Shown here: positions 39,212 to 50,444 of the stretch, in pieces | Layout of the letters: every line of letters starts with the position of its first letter | Numbering within the stretch: the stretch's first letter is position 1 | From: Bacillus sp. AFS015802 | GTDB taxonomy: Bacteria; Bacillota; Bacilli; Bacillales; Bacillaceae_B | Reading direction: 5' to 3' | Assembly (NCBI RefSeq): GCF_002561455.1 | Contig: NZ_NTUP01000065.1 | Coordinates: 1-55,665, forward strand | DNA length: 55,665 bases | The notes under the pieces: model-generated | The model's database searches: none | What the model was told of the DNA's origin: nothing | Seen by the model: the letters and a program-made list of their open reading frames with translations, nothing else | Translations under genes and position numbers: made by a program

Positions 39212-39252
39212 ATGAAATAGACCTTACAATTCTGGCGTAAATTGCAAGGTCT
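39212..39252 (-). terminator. Hairpin after yabG, possible terminator
   Basis: Stem GACCTTGCAATT/AATTGTAAGGTC (one mismatch; 39220-39231 with 39240-39251) about 24 bp after the stop. The tail on the minus strand is only moderately U-rich. Confidence 0.6.
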
Positions 39253-39275
39253 TCAAGGGTTTTGTCGAACATTCT

Positions 39276-40154
39276 CTATTCTTCTTCACTGATTTTGTAA
39301 GGCATTCCTGTACGAAGAACGCCTTTTGTTTCGATCCCGCCAAGTCCTTTGTCCCCTGTCAATGTATTGCGGATGACATCCCAGACATTCACCGAATCTT
39401 TAAATCCCGTAAAACAGATTTTCGCTACGATATAGACGGGATCCAGGGCATGGATATTGACTCTGGAAGGGGAACTCGCAAAATTGGCACCTGCATGGAT
39501 CAAAGATTCAAAGTGGGATTGACAAGCGCCTGCGAAGATCACGAGTTGATCCAGGTGGGGAGATTTACTGCGAGCCTCTCTTACTGCCTGAACAAAGTAC
39601 TTTGAATGGCGGTATGCATTGATATCCGCCTTGGACCCTTTCCCCTTGGAATAGGCATCGTGACCGGTTAATACGATAATATTCGGTCTATATTTATCGA
39701 TAAGTGGCCCGATCTGTTGAGGCATCTCTGTTTCACTGCAGTGAACACCTTTTACCGGGACACCGATTTTCTCATAAAGATCTAGGCATTTCCTTAAATA
39801 GCTGGGATCTCCATCAAGATGAAGCACTTTCCCCGGAACTTGGAAATAGTTATAATCGTCTCGATAAGCATTCGTTACCCTGTATTCCTGCTTATACTTG
39901 AGAAGCTCTATATCCTGGCGGAACAGGTCCAGGGATTGTTCCTCTTTCGAACGAAACTCCTCTGCAATACGGTCCTGTTCTCTAGGGTCCATCTTCTTCA
40001 AATCATGAAAAGGAGCATCCGCTATTAATCGAAAATCTTCACCATACAGCACTGCCGTTTTATGACCATCTATCATACGGATATCTATTACCCTGAATAA
40101 AATATCACATTGATATGAAAGGCGAGCTACGACATCATTGATTTCGATATTCAC
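39276..40154 (-). CDS. yabG: Sporulation-specific protease YabG
   Basis: A cysteine-type peptidase that processes coat proteins such as SafA and SpoIVA in late sporulation. The 292-residue protein has the family N terminus INDVVARLSYQCDILFRVID, a central VKGVHCSETEMPQQIGPL, NIIVLTGHDAYSK and LVIFAGACQSHFESLIHAGA. I chose a GTG start at 40154, with a GGGAGTG site, over the ATG at 40169 that begins inside that site. In B. subtilis it is a sigma-K gene and a matching -10 is seen upstream. Confidence 0.93.
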   Translation of the reverse strand: MNIEINDVVARLSYQCDILFRVIDIRMIDGHKTAVLYGEDFRLIADAPFHDLKKMDPREQDRIAEEFRSKEEQSLDLFRQDIELLKYKQEYRVTNAYRDDYNYFQVPGKVLHLDGDPSYLRKCLDLYEKIGVPVKGVHCSETEMPQQIGPLIDKYRPNIIVLTGHDAYSKGKGSKADINAYRHSKYFVQAVREARSKSPHLDQLVIFAGACQSHFESLIHAGANFASSPSRVNIHALDPVYIVAKICFTGFKDSVNVWDVIRNTLTGDKGLGGIETKGVLRTGMPYKISEEE

Positions 40155-40286
40155 ATCAGTCACTCCCATGGGATAAACATTCGTTGATTAATCAAAAAAG
40201 GAAAAGAACAAGCCGAGGAGGACCAGCACCTGCCCTACCCTTTTCTACCCTTTCCTTATCATCAATTAAGTAAATATTCCCTGTGA

Positions 40287-40314
40287 TAACCTATGCAATC
40301 CACGAAAATTCGGT
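40287..40314 (-). promoter_or_regulatory. Possible sigma-K promoter of yabG
   Basis: Minus-strand AC (40313-40314), a 17-bp gap and CATAGGTTA (40287-40295), which fits the sigma-K pattern AC...CATAnnnTA. The leader would be about 125 nt, which is long, so the call is moderate. Confidence 0.45.
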
Positions 40315-40319
40315 GTCAA

Positions 40320-40356
40320 TAAAAAATGGCTGAACGCACTTTCACGTTCAGCCATC
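40320..40356 (-). terminator. Terminator of rnmV-ksgA
   Basis: Stem TGGCTGAACG/CGTTCAGCCA with a small loop, then six U residues on the minus strand, 11 bp after the ksgA stop. Confidence 0.92.
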
Positions 40357-40366
40357 TGTCTGTGGT

Positions 40367-41798
<1,432 letters not shown>

Positions 41799-41865
41799 AA
41801 TTCCTCCAAAAAAATTGAAACATTTCTGCTTTTCATTTCGTCTAAATACATGAAGACCTAAAATC

Positions 41866-41871
41866 ATTATA
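41866..41871 (-). promoter_or_regulatory. -10 box of a possible rnmV promoter
   Basis: Perfect minus-strand TATAAT about 67 bp upstream of rnmV; the -35 at 17 bp (TTTTAT) is weak. Confidence 0.45.
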
Positions 41872-41889
41872 ACGGTTTTATCCAAGAAA

Positions 41890-41917
41890 TAAAAAAAAGC
41901 AGGAAAATACCCTGCTC
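41890..41917 (-). terminator. Terminator of rpfB
   Basis: A 6-bp stem AGCAGG/CCTGCT with a 7-nt loop and eight U residues on the minus strand, directly after the stop codon. Confidence 0.83.
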
Positions 41918-43150
41918 TTAGTTCAATATCTTCACTTTGATGGTTTTTCTTCCCCATCGATAGGCGTCCGATTTGGATGCGAAGAATACATCGATTTTAT
42001 TTCCTTTGATTGCTCCGCCTGTATCTGCCGCAACGGCATACCCATAGCCTTCCACATACACCTTGGATCCTAAAGGAATAACGGAAGGATCGACCGCAAT
42101 CACTTTGACGTTAGGATTGGATTTTAAATTGATGCCTGTAGCTGTATGGCCTGAGCAACCATTACATGACGCTGTGTACGCGGTGGAACTGACATAGAAT
42201 TCCCGTCCGCCACTCGGAGCGGCTGAAGCTTGCGAGCTGGTTGAGGATGAAGAGCTTCCCCGTGAAACCTGGGCCACTAATACCTTTGTACCGACGTTCA
42301 CGATTTTATCCTGGCTTTCTTCCACGACTTTTTCACTCACTAGTTTCCTAGAAACTTCTTTGCCGTTCTCTTTTACGATTTCATATTTCTTTTCAATCTT
42401 CCCGGTTTTACCTTCTTGAACGACTTTCTCTTTTCCTTTTGAGAGGTCTGAGTCCTTCTTTGAAATAACGGTGAAATTCTTTGTCTCTTCCACTACATCG
42501 GTGACTTTTTCAACTCGAACGACATTTACGACATCATTTGCTTTAACAACTTTGTCTAAACTTGGTTCAACACGGTCTGAATCTTTTAGTGTAATTCCTT
42601 GTTGCTTTAAAAAGTCAGCGACCGTAGTCGAAGTAGACCATACCTTTTGCTCTTTCCCACCGTTTACAAGCTTGAGTGAAAATGCGGTATCAATCTTTAC
42701 ATTCATGTTCCCTGTTACTTTTTCTGATAAGCCGGGTTGGATCTTATCATATTCTCCTACTTTGATTTCATTTTCAGAGAGTAACTCTTTTACTGTATCG
42801 GCAGTCGTCCAGATCTTTTTCTCCTGGCCTCCTACAACGATCCCTACCTGTTTTGCCGGTTCCCAAACAATGTTCATGTTATTTGAAACCTTCGTATTCC
42901 CCGAGGGGTACAAATAGTCTTCTGAGCGGGGTGAAATCTCTAATTCTTTTAATATATCTTGAATTGTGTCTGCATGCGTCCTAATCTCTTTTTGCTCGCC
43001 GTCTAAGGTCAATGCTACAGTGTTTTTGGATCCTTCATAAAAAAGAATCCCGAATACAGCTGCAGATGTTACTATTGTTCCGATTGTAACAATCCATTTC
43101 CTTCGACTCAAAGACTTGGAAAACAGGCTTTTCATGGCTTTAAAGTTCAT
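41918..43150 (-). CDS. rpfB: Cell-wall resuscitation-promoting-factor-like protein (YabE; DUF348-G5-3D)
   Basis: A secreted or membrane-tethered wall enzyme. The 410-residue protein has an N-terminal membrane segment (about 19-38). Three DUF348 repeats follow (TLDGEQKEIRTHADTIQDIL, then VGGQEKKIWTTADTVKELL and VNGGKEQKVWSTSTTVADFL), then a G5-like region (about 215-300) and a Ser-rich linker. The C-terminal 3D domain (about 318-410) has three conserved aspartates (AVDPSVIPLG, AADTGG, KIDVFF). The 3D domain is a lytic transglycosylase-like fold related to MltA. It is monocistronic under a perfect promoter. Confidence 0.93.
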   Translation of the reverse strand: MNFKAMKSLFSKSLSRRKWIVTIGTIVTSAAVFGILFYEGSKNTVALTLDGEQKEIRTHADTIQDILKELEISPRSEDYLYPSGNTKVSNNMNIVWEPAKQVGIVVGGQEKKIWTTADTVKELLSENEIKVGEYDKIQPGLSEKVTGNMNVKIDTAFSLKLVNGGKEQKVWSTSTTVADFLKQQGITLKDSDRVEPSLDKVVKANDVVNVVRVEKVTDVVEETKNFTVISKKDSDLSKGKEKVVQEGKTGKIEKKYEIVKENGKEVSRKLVSEKVVEESQDKIVNVGTKVLVAQVSRGSSSSSTSSQASAAPSGGREFYVSSTAYTASCNGCSGHTATGINLKSNPNVKVIAVDPSVIPLGSKVYVEGYGYAVAADTGGAIKGNKIDVFFASKSDAYRWGRKTIKVKILN

Positions 43151-43176
43151 GAAAAACGCCTCCTTTTCTCGGAGTG

Positions 43177-43205
43177 ATTATATAGAGTTATCCAGTGACT
43201 GTCAA
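43177..43205 (-). promoter_or_regulatory. Perfect-consensus sigma-A promoter of rpfB
   Basis: Minus-strand TTGACA (43200-43205), a 17-bp spacer and TATAAT (43177-43182): all twelve consensus bases and ideal spacing. The leader is very short (about 20 nt) and contains the GGAGG site. The rest of the gap to 43399 shows no gene. Confidence 0.85.
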
Positions 43206-43399
43206 CCCTTACTTCTTCTAACCTAAACTAGCAAAATATTGAAACCCGGGAACATAAACCATATTATGCAGAAAAGAAGAGAAAAAGAAAAGAGAGAGTT
43301 ATCGACACGTTTATCCTATGAAACCAGATTCCTATGTAGAACTTTTTGTTTTTACTTCCTATTTGGACAAGCTCTCTCAATTCTCGACAATATCTGGTG

Positions 43400-44167
43400 T
43401 CATTTTATGTTGAATAATTTTTTTGCATTTTCGGTTGTAATGGTTTCTACTTCTTCCACTGTCAATTCTTTTAATTCAGCGATCTGTTCCGCCACCAGCT
43501 TCACGTAAGCCGGTTCATTCCTCTTTCCTCTATAAGGATGAGGGGCAAGATAAGGACAATCCGTCTCGATCAGAAGCTTTTCCAAAGGGATTTCCTTTGC
43601 CACTTCTTTTGGTTTCCTTGCATTCTTAAAGGTGACGGGACCTCCAAGGGAAATATAGAAATTCATGTCGACGCATTCCTTTGCGACTTCCGGACTTCCG
43701 CTGAAGCAGTGCATGATCCCTCCTACTTCCTCTGCCCCTTCTTCCCTAAGGATGTCCACAATATCCTGTGTGGCATCACGGTTGTGTATGACGATCGGGA
43801 GTTTTACTTTCTTGGCTAGTTGAATCTGTTTCCGGAACACTTCTTTTTGAACATCCCTGGGTGACTTATCCCAATGATAGTCAAGCCCCATTTCCCCAAT
43901 CGCAACGACTTTAGGGTGTTGTGAAAGCTCTTCTATCCAGGTTAGATCTTCATCCGTCATATCAATTGCATCCACTGGGTGCCAACCGATCGCGGCATAT
44001 AAGAAATCGTATTGGCCAATGAGCTCCATGGCCCGGTTAATCGTAGGCCGGTCAAAACCGACGACCACCATTTTTTCGACTCCAGCTTCTTTTGCTCTTG
44101 ACAATACCTCCTCCAGATCTTCGTCAAATTGTTCAGCATTCAAATGAACATGTGTATCAAATAGCAT
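43400..44167 (-). CDS. dayD: TatD-family metal-dependent deoxyribonuclease (YabD)
   Basis: A TIM-barrel metal hydrolase of the TatD DNase family. The 255-residue protein has the metal ligands in FDTHVHLN, GEMGLDYHWD, PIVIHNRDA, IMHCFSG and LLIETDCPYLAP. The ATG at 44167 has an AAGGAG site; the longer frame to 44218 lacks support. It lies between metG and rpfB as in B. subtilis. The natural substrate is not settled; members act as 3'-5' exonucleases or on D-aminoacyl-tRNA, and the symbol dayD (D-aminoacyl-tRNA deacylase) is from memory. Confidence 0.9.
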   Translation of the reverse strand: MLFDTHVHLNAEQFDEDLEEVLSRAKEAGVEKMVVVGFDRPTINRAMELIGQYDFLYAAIGWHPVDAIDMTDEDLTWIEELSQHPKVVAIGEMGLDYHWDKSPRDVQKEVFRKQIQLAKKVKLPIVIHNRDATQDIVDILREEGAEEVGGIMHCFSGSPEVAKECVDMNFYISLGGPVTFKNARKPKEVAKEIPLEKLLIETDCPYLAPHPYRGKRNEPAYVKLVAEQIAELKELTVEEVETITTENAKKLFNIK

Positions 44168-44188
44168 GTAAGACACTCCTTGTAATAA

Positions 44189-44218
44189 AGATAAGTTTAA
44201 TATAAAAAAGCATGACAA
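44189..44218 (-). promoter_or_regulatory. Possible sigma-A promoter of the TatD-type gene
   Basis: Minus-strand TTGTCA (44213-44218), an 18-bp spacer and TTATCT (44189-44194), close to the start. The rest of 44219-44435 is very A/T-rich and without a gene. Confidence 0.4.
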
Positions 44219-44435
44219 GCATCACATTCATGTAACATTCATATTACATATTATGGTTTCTATGGATATTTTTTATTTATACTGTTTTATTCGCAGTTAC
44301 CCCTCATTCTATCTATTTTACTCACAGAACTAAAATAATCTGTTTCTTTCTATTTTATAGTTATATTAATATAATGAATATCTGAAATAACCACTATAAA
44401 TATTCTTTTTTTTGTTAATTTTTATTTTGCAGAAA

Positions 44436-44470
44436 TAATAAAGGGATGTTCCACGTGGAACATCCCTTTA
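44436..44470 (-). terminator. Hairpin after metG, likely terminator
   Basis: The minus-strand transcript of metG runs into a perfect 32-bp palindrome (44439-44470) followed by a short U-rich tail. The same palindrome contains a parS-like site. Confidence 0.6.
44447..44462. other. parS: parS-type chromosome partition site
   Basis: The 16-mer TGTTCCACGTGGAACA is a fully symmetric version of the ParB (Spo0J) binding consensus TGTTnCACGTGaAACA; this form is known from parS sites of other bacteria. B. subtilis has several origin-proximal parS sites, and I recall one near 4 degrees, which would be close to metS. The sequence is seen; binding by ParB/Spo0J is inferred. Confidence 0.8.
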
Positions 44471-44490
44471 AGGATAAAATCACAAAAAAC

Positions 44491-46512
<2,022 letters not shown>

Positions 46513-46593
46513 TTATAGTGGTATGTCTGCTATATACATCCAGTCTCTACGCAGGATAGTCTTACCTATCATCTTAACCTCTTATCTCATCAA

Positions 46594-46622
46594 AATATAC
46601 CTAAAATATAGGGTTTCTGCAA
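46594..46622 (-). promoter_or_regulatory. Sigma-A promoter of metG
   Basis: Minus-strand TTGCAG (46617-46622), a 17-bp spacer and TATATT (46594-46599). It is divergent to abrB in the 498-bp gap 46453-46950, which otherwise holds Spo0A boxes and A/T-rich sequence. Confidence 0.65.
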
Positions 46623-46646
46623 CTATACAATGCTGATATTGGAATT

Positions 46647-46714
46647 TGTCGAAATGGATATGGGTTTTTGTCGAATTATGTCGATTTTGTGCAAATAATA
46701 AAGAAAATTCGACA
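46647..46714. promoter_or_regulatory. Cluster of Spo0A-box-like sites between metG and abrB
   Basis: Matches to TGTCGAA on the plus strand at 46647-46653 and 46669-46675, a 6/7 match (TGTCGAT) at 46679-46685, exactly 10 bp after the second, and a minus-strand match at 46708-46714. They lie about 130-200 bp upstream of the abrB promoter and just upstream of the metG promoter. Binding by Spo0A is inferred. Confidence 0.6.
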
Positions 46715-46843
46715 TACTCTGTTCATATCGTTTTTATTACAATAATATTTAATTGGTAATACAATTTTTTACAATAAAGCGTAAAGCTTATTGTAACAGT
46801 ATTTTTATATCCATTTTTTAATAATAATTTACAGATTAAATTA

Positions 46844-46872
46844 TTGACGAGTTTCCAAATCGTTGGTATGAT
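46844..46872 (+). promoter_or_regulatory. Sigma-A promoter of abrB
   Basis: Plus-strand TTGACG (46844-46849), a 17-bp spacer and TATGAT (46867-46872); start near 46879. The only plus-strand protein gene in the window follows. Confidence 0.8.
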
Positions 46873-46891
46873 AGTATCAGCAAAAGAAATT

Positions 46892-46908
46892 TGTCGAATA
46901 TTGACGAA
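46892..46908 (+). promoter_or_regulatory. Tandem Spo0A boxes in the abrB leader
   Basis: TGTCGAA (46892-46898) and TGACGAA (46902-46908), exactly 10 bp apart and about 13-30 bp after the predicted start. B. subtilis abrB has tandem 0A boxes at the same place, where Spo0A~P represses it. Confidence 0.83.
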
Positions 46909-46950
46909 ATAGAGAGAGATAAATAATATTTATTTGGAGGAGATTTTCAA

Positions 46951-47232
46951 ATGAAATCTACAGGTATTGTAAGAAAAGTTGATGAATTAGGCCGTGTCGT
47001 TATTCCAATCGAATTACGCCGTACATTAGGTATCGCTGAGAAAGATGCTTTGGAGATTTATGTGGATGACGAGAGAATCATCTTAAAGAAATATAAGCCG
47101 AGCATGACTTGTCAGATCACTGGAGAAGTTTCTGATGACAACATCAAGCTTGCGAACGGTAAATTGGTTCTTAGCCGTGAAGGTGCAGACCAATTACTTA
47201 AAGAAATCCAGGAATCACTACAAACAAAATAA
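46951..47232 (+). CDS. abrB: Transition-state regulator AbrB
   Basis: A global repressor of post-exponential genes, itself repressed by Spo0A~P. The 93-residue protein has the N-terminal AbrB swapped-hairpin DNA-binding domain (MKSTGIVRKVDELGRVVIPI, ELRRTLGIAEKDALEIYVDD) and the C-terminal tetramerisation part (about 55-93: CQITGEVSDDNIKLANGKLV, LSREGADQLLKEIQ). It has a GGAGGAG site. It is transcribed against its neighbours, as in B. subtilis, with its own promoter and terminator. Confidence 0.97.
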   Translation: MKSTGIVRKVDELGRVVIPIELRRTLGIAEKDALEIYVDDERIILKKYKPSMTCQITGEVSDDNIKLANGKLVLSREGADQLLKEIQESLQTK

Positions 47233-47251
47233 TTTGTTTTTTCTATACGTC

Positions 47252-47283
47252 AGGCCTGAGTCTACTCGACTCAGGCCTTTTTG
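47252..47283 (+). terminator. Terminator of abrB
   Basis: A 11-bp GC-rich stem AGGCCTGAGTC/GACTCAGGCCT with a small loop and five T residues, between the convergent abrB and rsmI. Confidence 0.93.
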
Positions 47284-47319
47284 TGTGGATGCTTTCAGGA
47301 CAATGTCCCTGCGCCGTCC

Positions 47320-48192
47320 TTATTCTACATGATAAGCTTGATACACGTCCCTTTTGGGGAGAGACCTCTCTTTTGAGACTAGTTTGATGGCCTCTTTGGA
47401 GGACATGCTTTTTTCGTTCACATAATACTGGACGTGATCTTGCAGTGAGTAACGGCTCCACCAAGACTCTTCCTCTTCTTTTTCCAGCGGGCCTGCTCCT
47501 TCGATCAATAAGCAGAATTCCCCACGCACTTCTCCATCGTTTGCCCATTCCATGACTTCTTCCAAAGAGCCGCGGATGAATTCCTCGAACTTCTTCGTAA
47601 GCTCACGACAAATGACGATTTGTCTATTTCCTAAGATCGTATATAATTCTTTTAATGTTTCTTTTAATCTGTGTGGTGATTCATATAGGATAAAGGTATC
47701 TTCCAACGATTTTAATGTTTCAAGCTCAGCCCTTTTGTCTTTTTTCCCTCTATGTAAAAACCCATAGAAGTAAAATGGCTGCGGAGTCAAACCTGAAGCA
47801 ATCAGAGCCGTAAGAGCAGCGTTCGCCCCCGGCAATGGAATGACTGCAATATCGTGATCGATTGCTTCCTTCACCAGTTCGTAACCCGGGTCTGAGATCG
47901 ACGGCATCCCTGCATCACTTACAAGGGCAACGAGTTCCCCTCTTTCCATTCGATCAATCAGCTTCTGTCCGCTCGTTTCTTTGTTGTGCTCATGATAGCT
48001 GATGATAGGCGTGTCAATTTCAAAGTAATTACACAGCTTTTTAGTGTTTCTTGTATCTTCAGCTGCGATTACGGACGCCTCCTTCATCATTCGGATGGCA
48101 CGAAACGTCATATCTTCTAAATTCCCGATTGGCGTCGGCACAAGATATAAGCTTCCCTTGTCACGATCTTGAAAGCTTTTTTGTTGATTCAT
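47320..48192 (-). CDS. rsmI: 16S rRNA (cytidine1402-2'-O)-methyltransferase
   Basis: Adds 2'-O-methyl to C1402 in the decoding centre of 16S rRNA. The 290-residue SAM enzyme of the tetrapyrrole methylase fold has SLYLVPTPIGNLEDMTFRAI, AAEDTRNTKKL, SDAGMPSISDPGYELV and IPLPGANAALTALIASGL. AGGAGGTG lies upstream of the ATG. It is 20 bp after trmN6; the GIY-YIG gene yazA found between them in B. subtilis is not present. Confidence 0.95.
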   Translation of the reverse strand: MNQQKSFQDRDKGSLYLVPTPIGNLEDMTFRAIRMMKEASVIAAEDTRNTKKLCNYFEIDTPIISYHEHNKETSGQKLIDRMERGELVALVSDAGMPSISDPGYELVKEAIDHDIAVIPLPGANAALTALIASGLTPQPFYFYGFLHRGKKDKRAELETLKSLEDTFILYESPHRLKETLKELYTILGNRQIVICRELTKKFEEFIRGSLEEVMEWANDGEVRGEFCLLIEGAGPLEKEEEESWWSRYSLQDHVQYYVNEKSMSSKEAIKLVSKERSLPKRDVYQAYHVE

Positions 48193-48212
48193 GGTTCATT
48201 TCACCTCCTGTT

Positions 48213-48974
48213 TCACGTTTGTTCGTTTGTTTCATTATGTCCAAATAACATATCATGTACTTCCATGGAGTATTCATTCTTTTCATCATACACATATAAA
48301 GGAGGAAGGATCTTTAGGTCCGGTTTCCCATCTTTTATTCCTTCAATCAGGATGGTGTTGGCTTCTCTTCCCGGCTTCGGATAGACAAAGCGTAATCGTT
48401 TAGGCTCGAGACGGTGCTTCCTCATCAATGACAGGATGTCCATCAAACGGCCCGGACGGTGCACGAAAGAAGCCTTTCCACCCTGCTTCAATAAATAGCT
48501 TGATGCCTTGATGGTATCCTCCAGTGTGCATAAAATTTCATGACGGGCAATCGCATAATGCTCATTCACATTCCGCTTATCCCCTGGCGGCGTATTGAAA
48601 TAGGGAGGATTACATGTCACCACATCGTAATGGGAATGATGAAGGAGTGTATCGATTTCCTTTATATCCCCCTGTTTCATGGTTATCTGATGTTGGCGGT
48701 CGTTATACTCGATGCTTCTTTGTGCCATATCAAACAGCCGCTCCTGGATTTCTACACCTGTAATATGGACATTGGTCCTTGCGCTGAGCAACAAGGGGAT
48801 GATCCCGTTACCCGAGCATAGATCAACCACTTTTCCTTTATGAATCGGCAAATAGCTGAAATGGGCCAAAAGGACCGCATCTGTTGAAAAAGAGAAAACA
48901 GATGGACTTTGAATGATCCTCATCTCTTCTGCCAATAAATAATCCAAGCGTTCATCTTCTTTTAACTCGACCAT
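48213..48974 (-). CDS. trmN6: tRNA1(Val) (adenine37-N6)-methyltransferase family protein (YabB)
   Basis: A SAM-dependent N6-adenine methyltransferase. The 253-residue Rossmann protein has the SAM loop [16 protein letters not shown] and the catalytic NPPY in [13 protein letters not shown], as in the TrmN6/YfiC group. The exact tRNA target is taken from homologues. A GGAGG site precedes the ATG. It heads a unit with rsmI, after a structured repeat and the yabA terminator. Confidence 0.92.
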   Translation of the reverse strand: MVELKEDERLDYLLAEEMRIIQSPSVFSFSTDAVLLAHFSYLPIHKGKVVDLCSGNGIIPLLLSARTNVHITGVEIQERLFDMAQRSIEYNDRQHQITMKQGDIKEIDTLLHHSHYDVVTCNPPYFNTPPGDKRNVNEHYAIARHEILCTLEDTIKASSYLLKQGGKASFVHRPGRLMDILSLMRKHRLEPKRLRFVYPKPGREANTILIEGIKDGKPDLKILPPLYVYDEKNEYSMEVHDMLFGHNETNEQT

Positions 48975-49023
48975 AGGCTTCCTCCATTTTTCTTCTATTA
49001 TATGTTGTTTTGCTTTTCAATTT

Positions 49024-49146
49024 GTCCAGCTGCGGGGCTTAGGGGCTCGAGGTCATAAGCCCATTCTGTCTAAAAGGCAAAATACGCCTTTCCGACAGAC
49101 TCGTCTTATGCTTGTCGCCCCTGGGCAAAGCCCCTCCGCTTTTCGA
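49024..49146 (-). repeat. Structured palindromic repeat, copy G (inverted)
   Basis: The only full copy on the minus strand. Inner arms TCTGTC/GACAGA and outer arms GGGGCTT/AAGCCCC pair, and GGGGC/GCCCC also pairs. It lies between the yabA terminator and trmN6, the same place relative to transcription units as the other copies. Confidence 0.9.
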
Positions 49147-49147
49147 A

Positions 49148-49189
49148 TAAAAAGGACCAATCCCACTTGAAGTGGATCAGTCCTTTTTA
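49148..49189. terminator. Terminator after yabA, symmetric
   Basis: A hairpin with AAAAAGGAC/GTCCTTTTT ends and a CCACTT/AAGTGG inner stem. A and T runs at both ends allow either direction; its natural user is yabA on the minus strand. Confidence 0.85.
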
Positions 49190-49220
49190 TCTGTATTCAA
49201 TTATAAGGATGGGTTGTTCC

Positions 49221-49595
49221 TCACTTCTTGTTCAAGAAAGAAAGACAGAACAAGCAGTCTTCATCCTTCCGGGGACTTCCAAAGTGTATGTTACAAATAT
49301 GGAATCCTTCCTGGTATAATCGGGCAAGGTTGTCGTAGCCTTCTCCGATATCCAGTGTTCTATCTTCTAAGTCTGACTCACTCGTCGTACCCGTATCGCT
49401 GTTTGTTTGTACCTTTTTTGGTGAGTTCGCTGTTTGTTCCAGTCTACGGCGCAAATGTTCATTTTCTAGCTTTAGAGAGTTATTCTCCTCTAACATTTCA
49501 GCTAGGCATTGTTTGAGCTCACCTAATTGATGATATAAATGACCAATTTGTTGTTCCATGTTACTGACTGAATCAAAGAACTCTTTCTTATCCAC
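49221..49595 (-). CDS. yabA: Replication initiation control protein YabA
   Basis: Binds DnaA and the DnaN sliding clamp and prevents over-initiation. The 124-residue protein has an N-terminal leucine-zipper coiled coil (about 1-60: [40 protein letters not shown]) and a C-terminal zinc domain with CNIHFG and CLFCLS. The linker is rich in Ser/Thr. The start is a GTG with GGGGTG upstream. It follows ricT by 14 bp in the darA-yaaR-holB-ricT-yabA run. Confidence 0.95.
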   Translation of the reverse strand: MDKKEFFDSVSNMEQQIGHLYHQLGELKQCLAEMLEENNSLKLENEHLRRRLEQTANSPKKVQTNSDTGTTSESDLEDRTLDIGEGYDNLARLYQEGFHICNIHFGSPRKDEDCLFCLSFLNKK

Positions 49596-49609
49596 GACAC
49601 TACACCCCG

Positions 49610-50437
49610 TTACTCTGTGGCTTGGAATGATACGGCACCCTCGTTCATAATTTCATCTAATGTAAATTCCAGAACCCGTTCTTCTCCTTTGATTTCCACT
49701 TGAAGAATACGTTCCAGAATATTAAGACCTACCACTTTACCTTTTCCATGAGGTGTCTTAATCACTTCTCCGATATCAGGTAATTCTTCTTTCGCTGCTT
49801 CATACTCGTCATTCTCGTATTTCAGACAGCACATCAATCGTCCGCATAAACCTGAAATCTTCGTTGGATTAAGAGATAGATTCTGATCCTTCGCCATCTT
49901 GATGGACACAGGTTCAAAATCACCTAAAAAGGTTGAACAACATAGCATGCGGCCACAAGGACCAATACCACCCAGCATTTTTGCTTCGTCTCGAACGCCA
50001 ATCTGACGAAGTTCAATGCGTGTACGGAAAATGGAGGCCAGATCTTTCACCAGCTCCCGGAAATCAACACGTCCATCAGCCGTAAAATAGAATATGACTT
50101 TATTACGATCGAATGTATATTCTACATCTACCAATTTCATATCCAATTGATGCTGATTGATTTTATCACAACATACGTTATAGGCTTCCGTTGCAGACGA
50201 TTTATTCTCGTCTACGATCAAACGATCTTTTTGATCAGCGATACGAATCACTTTTTTCAAAGGAAGCACTACATCGTTTTCTCCTACTTGCTTTCTCTCT
50301 ACGACTACTTTTCCAAATTCGACTCCGCGGACCGTTTCAACGATTACATAACAATCTTTTTGAATGTCCAAATCACCCGGATCGAAATAATAGATTTTAC
50401 CCGCTTTTTTAAAGCGAACTCCTACAACATCGTACAA
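49610..50437 (-). CDS. ricT: RicT (YaaT), Fe-S protein of the RicA-RicF-RicT complex
   Basis: Part of the Ric complex that aids RNase Y-dependent mRNA processing and the Spo0A phosphorelay. The 275-residue PSP1-family protein has a strongly conserved middle with [20 protein letters not shown] and two cysteine clusters, [12 protein letters not shown] and [12 protein letters not shown], thought to bind [4Fe-4S] clusters with the partner proteins. The start is TTG, with AGGGGTG upstream, which gives [20 protein letters not shown] like the B. subtilis protein. Confidence 0.96.
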   Translation of the reverse strand: MYDVVGVRFKKAGKIYYFDPGDLDIQKDCYVIVETVRGVEFGKVVVERKQVGENDVVLPLKKVIRIADQKDRLIVDENKSSATEAYNVCCDKINQHQLDMKLVDVEYTFDRNKVIFYFTADGRVDFRELVKDLASIFRTRIELRQIGVRDEAKMLGGIGPCGRMLCCSTFLGDFEPVSIKMAKDQNLSLNPTKISGLCGRLMCCLKYENDEYEAAKEELPDIGEVIKTPHGKGKVVGLNILERILQVEIKGEERVLEFTLDEIMNEGAVSFQATE

Positions 50438-50444
50438 AGGACCA

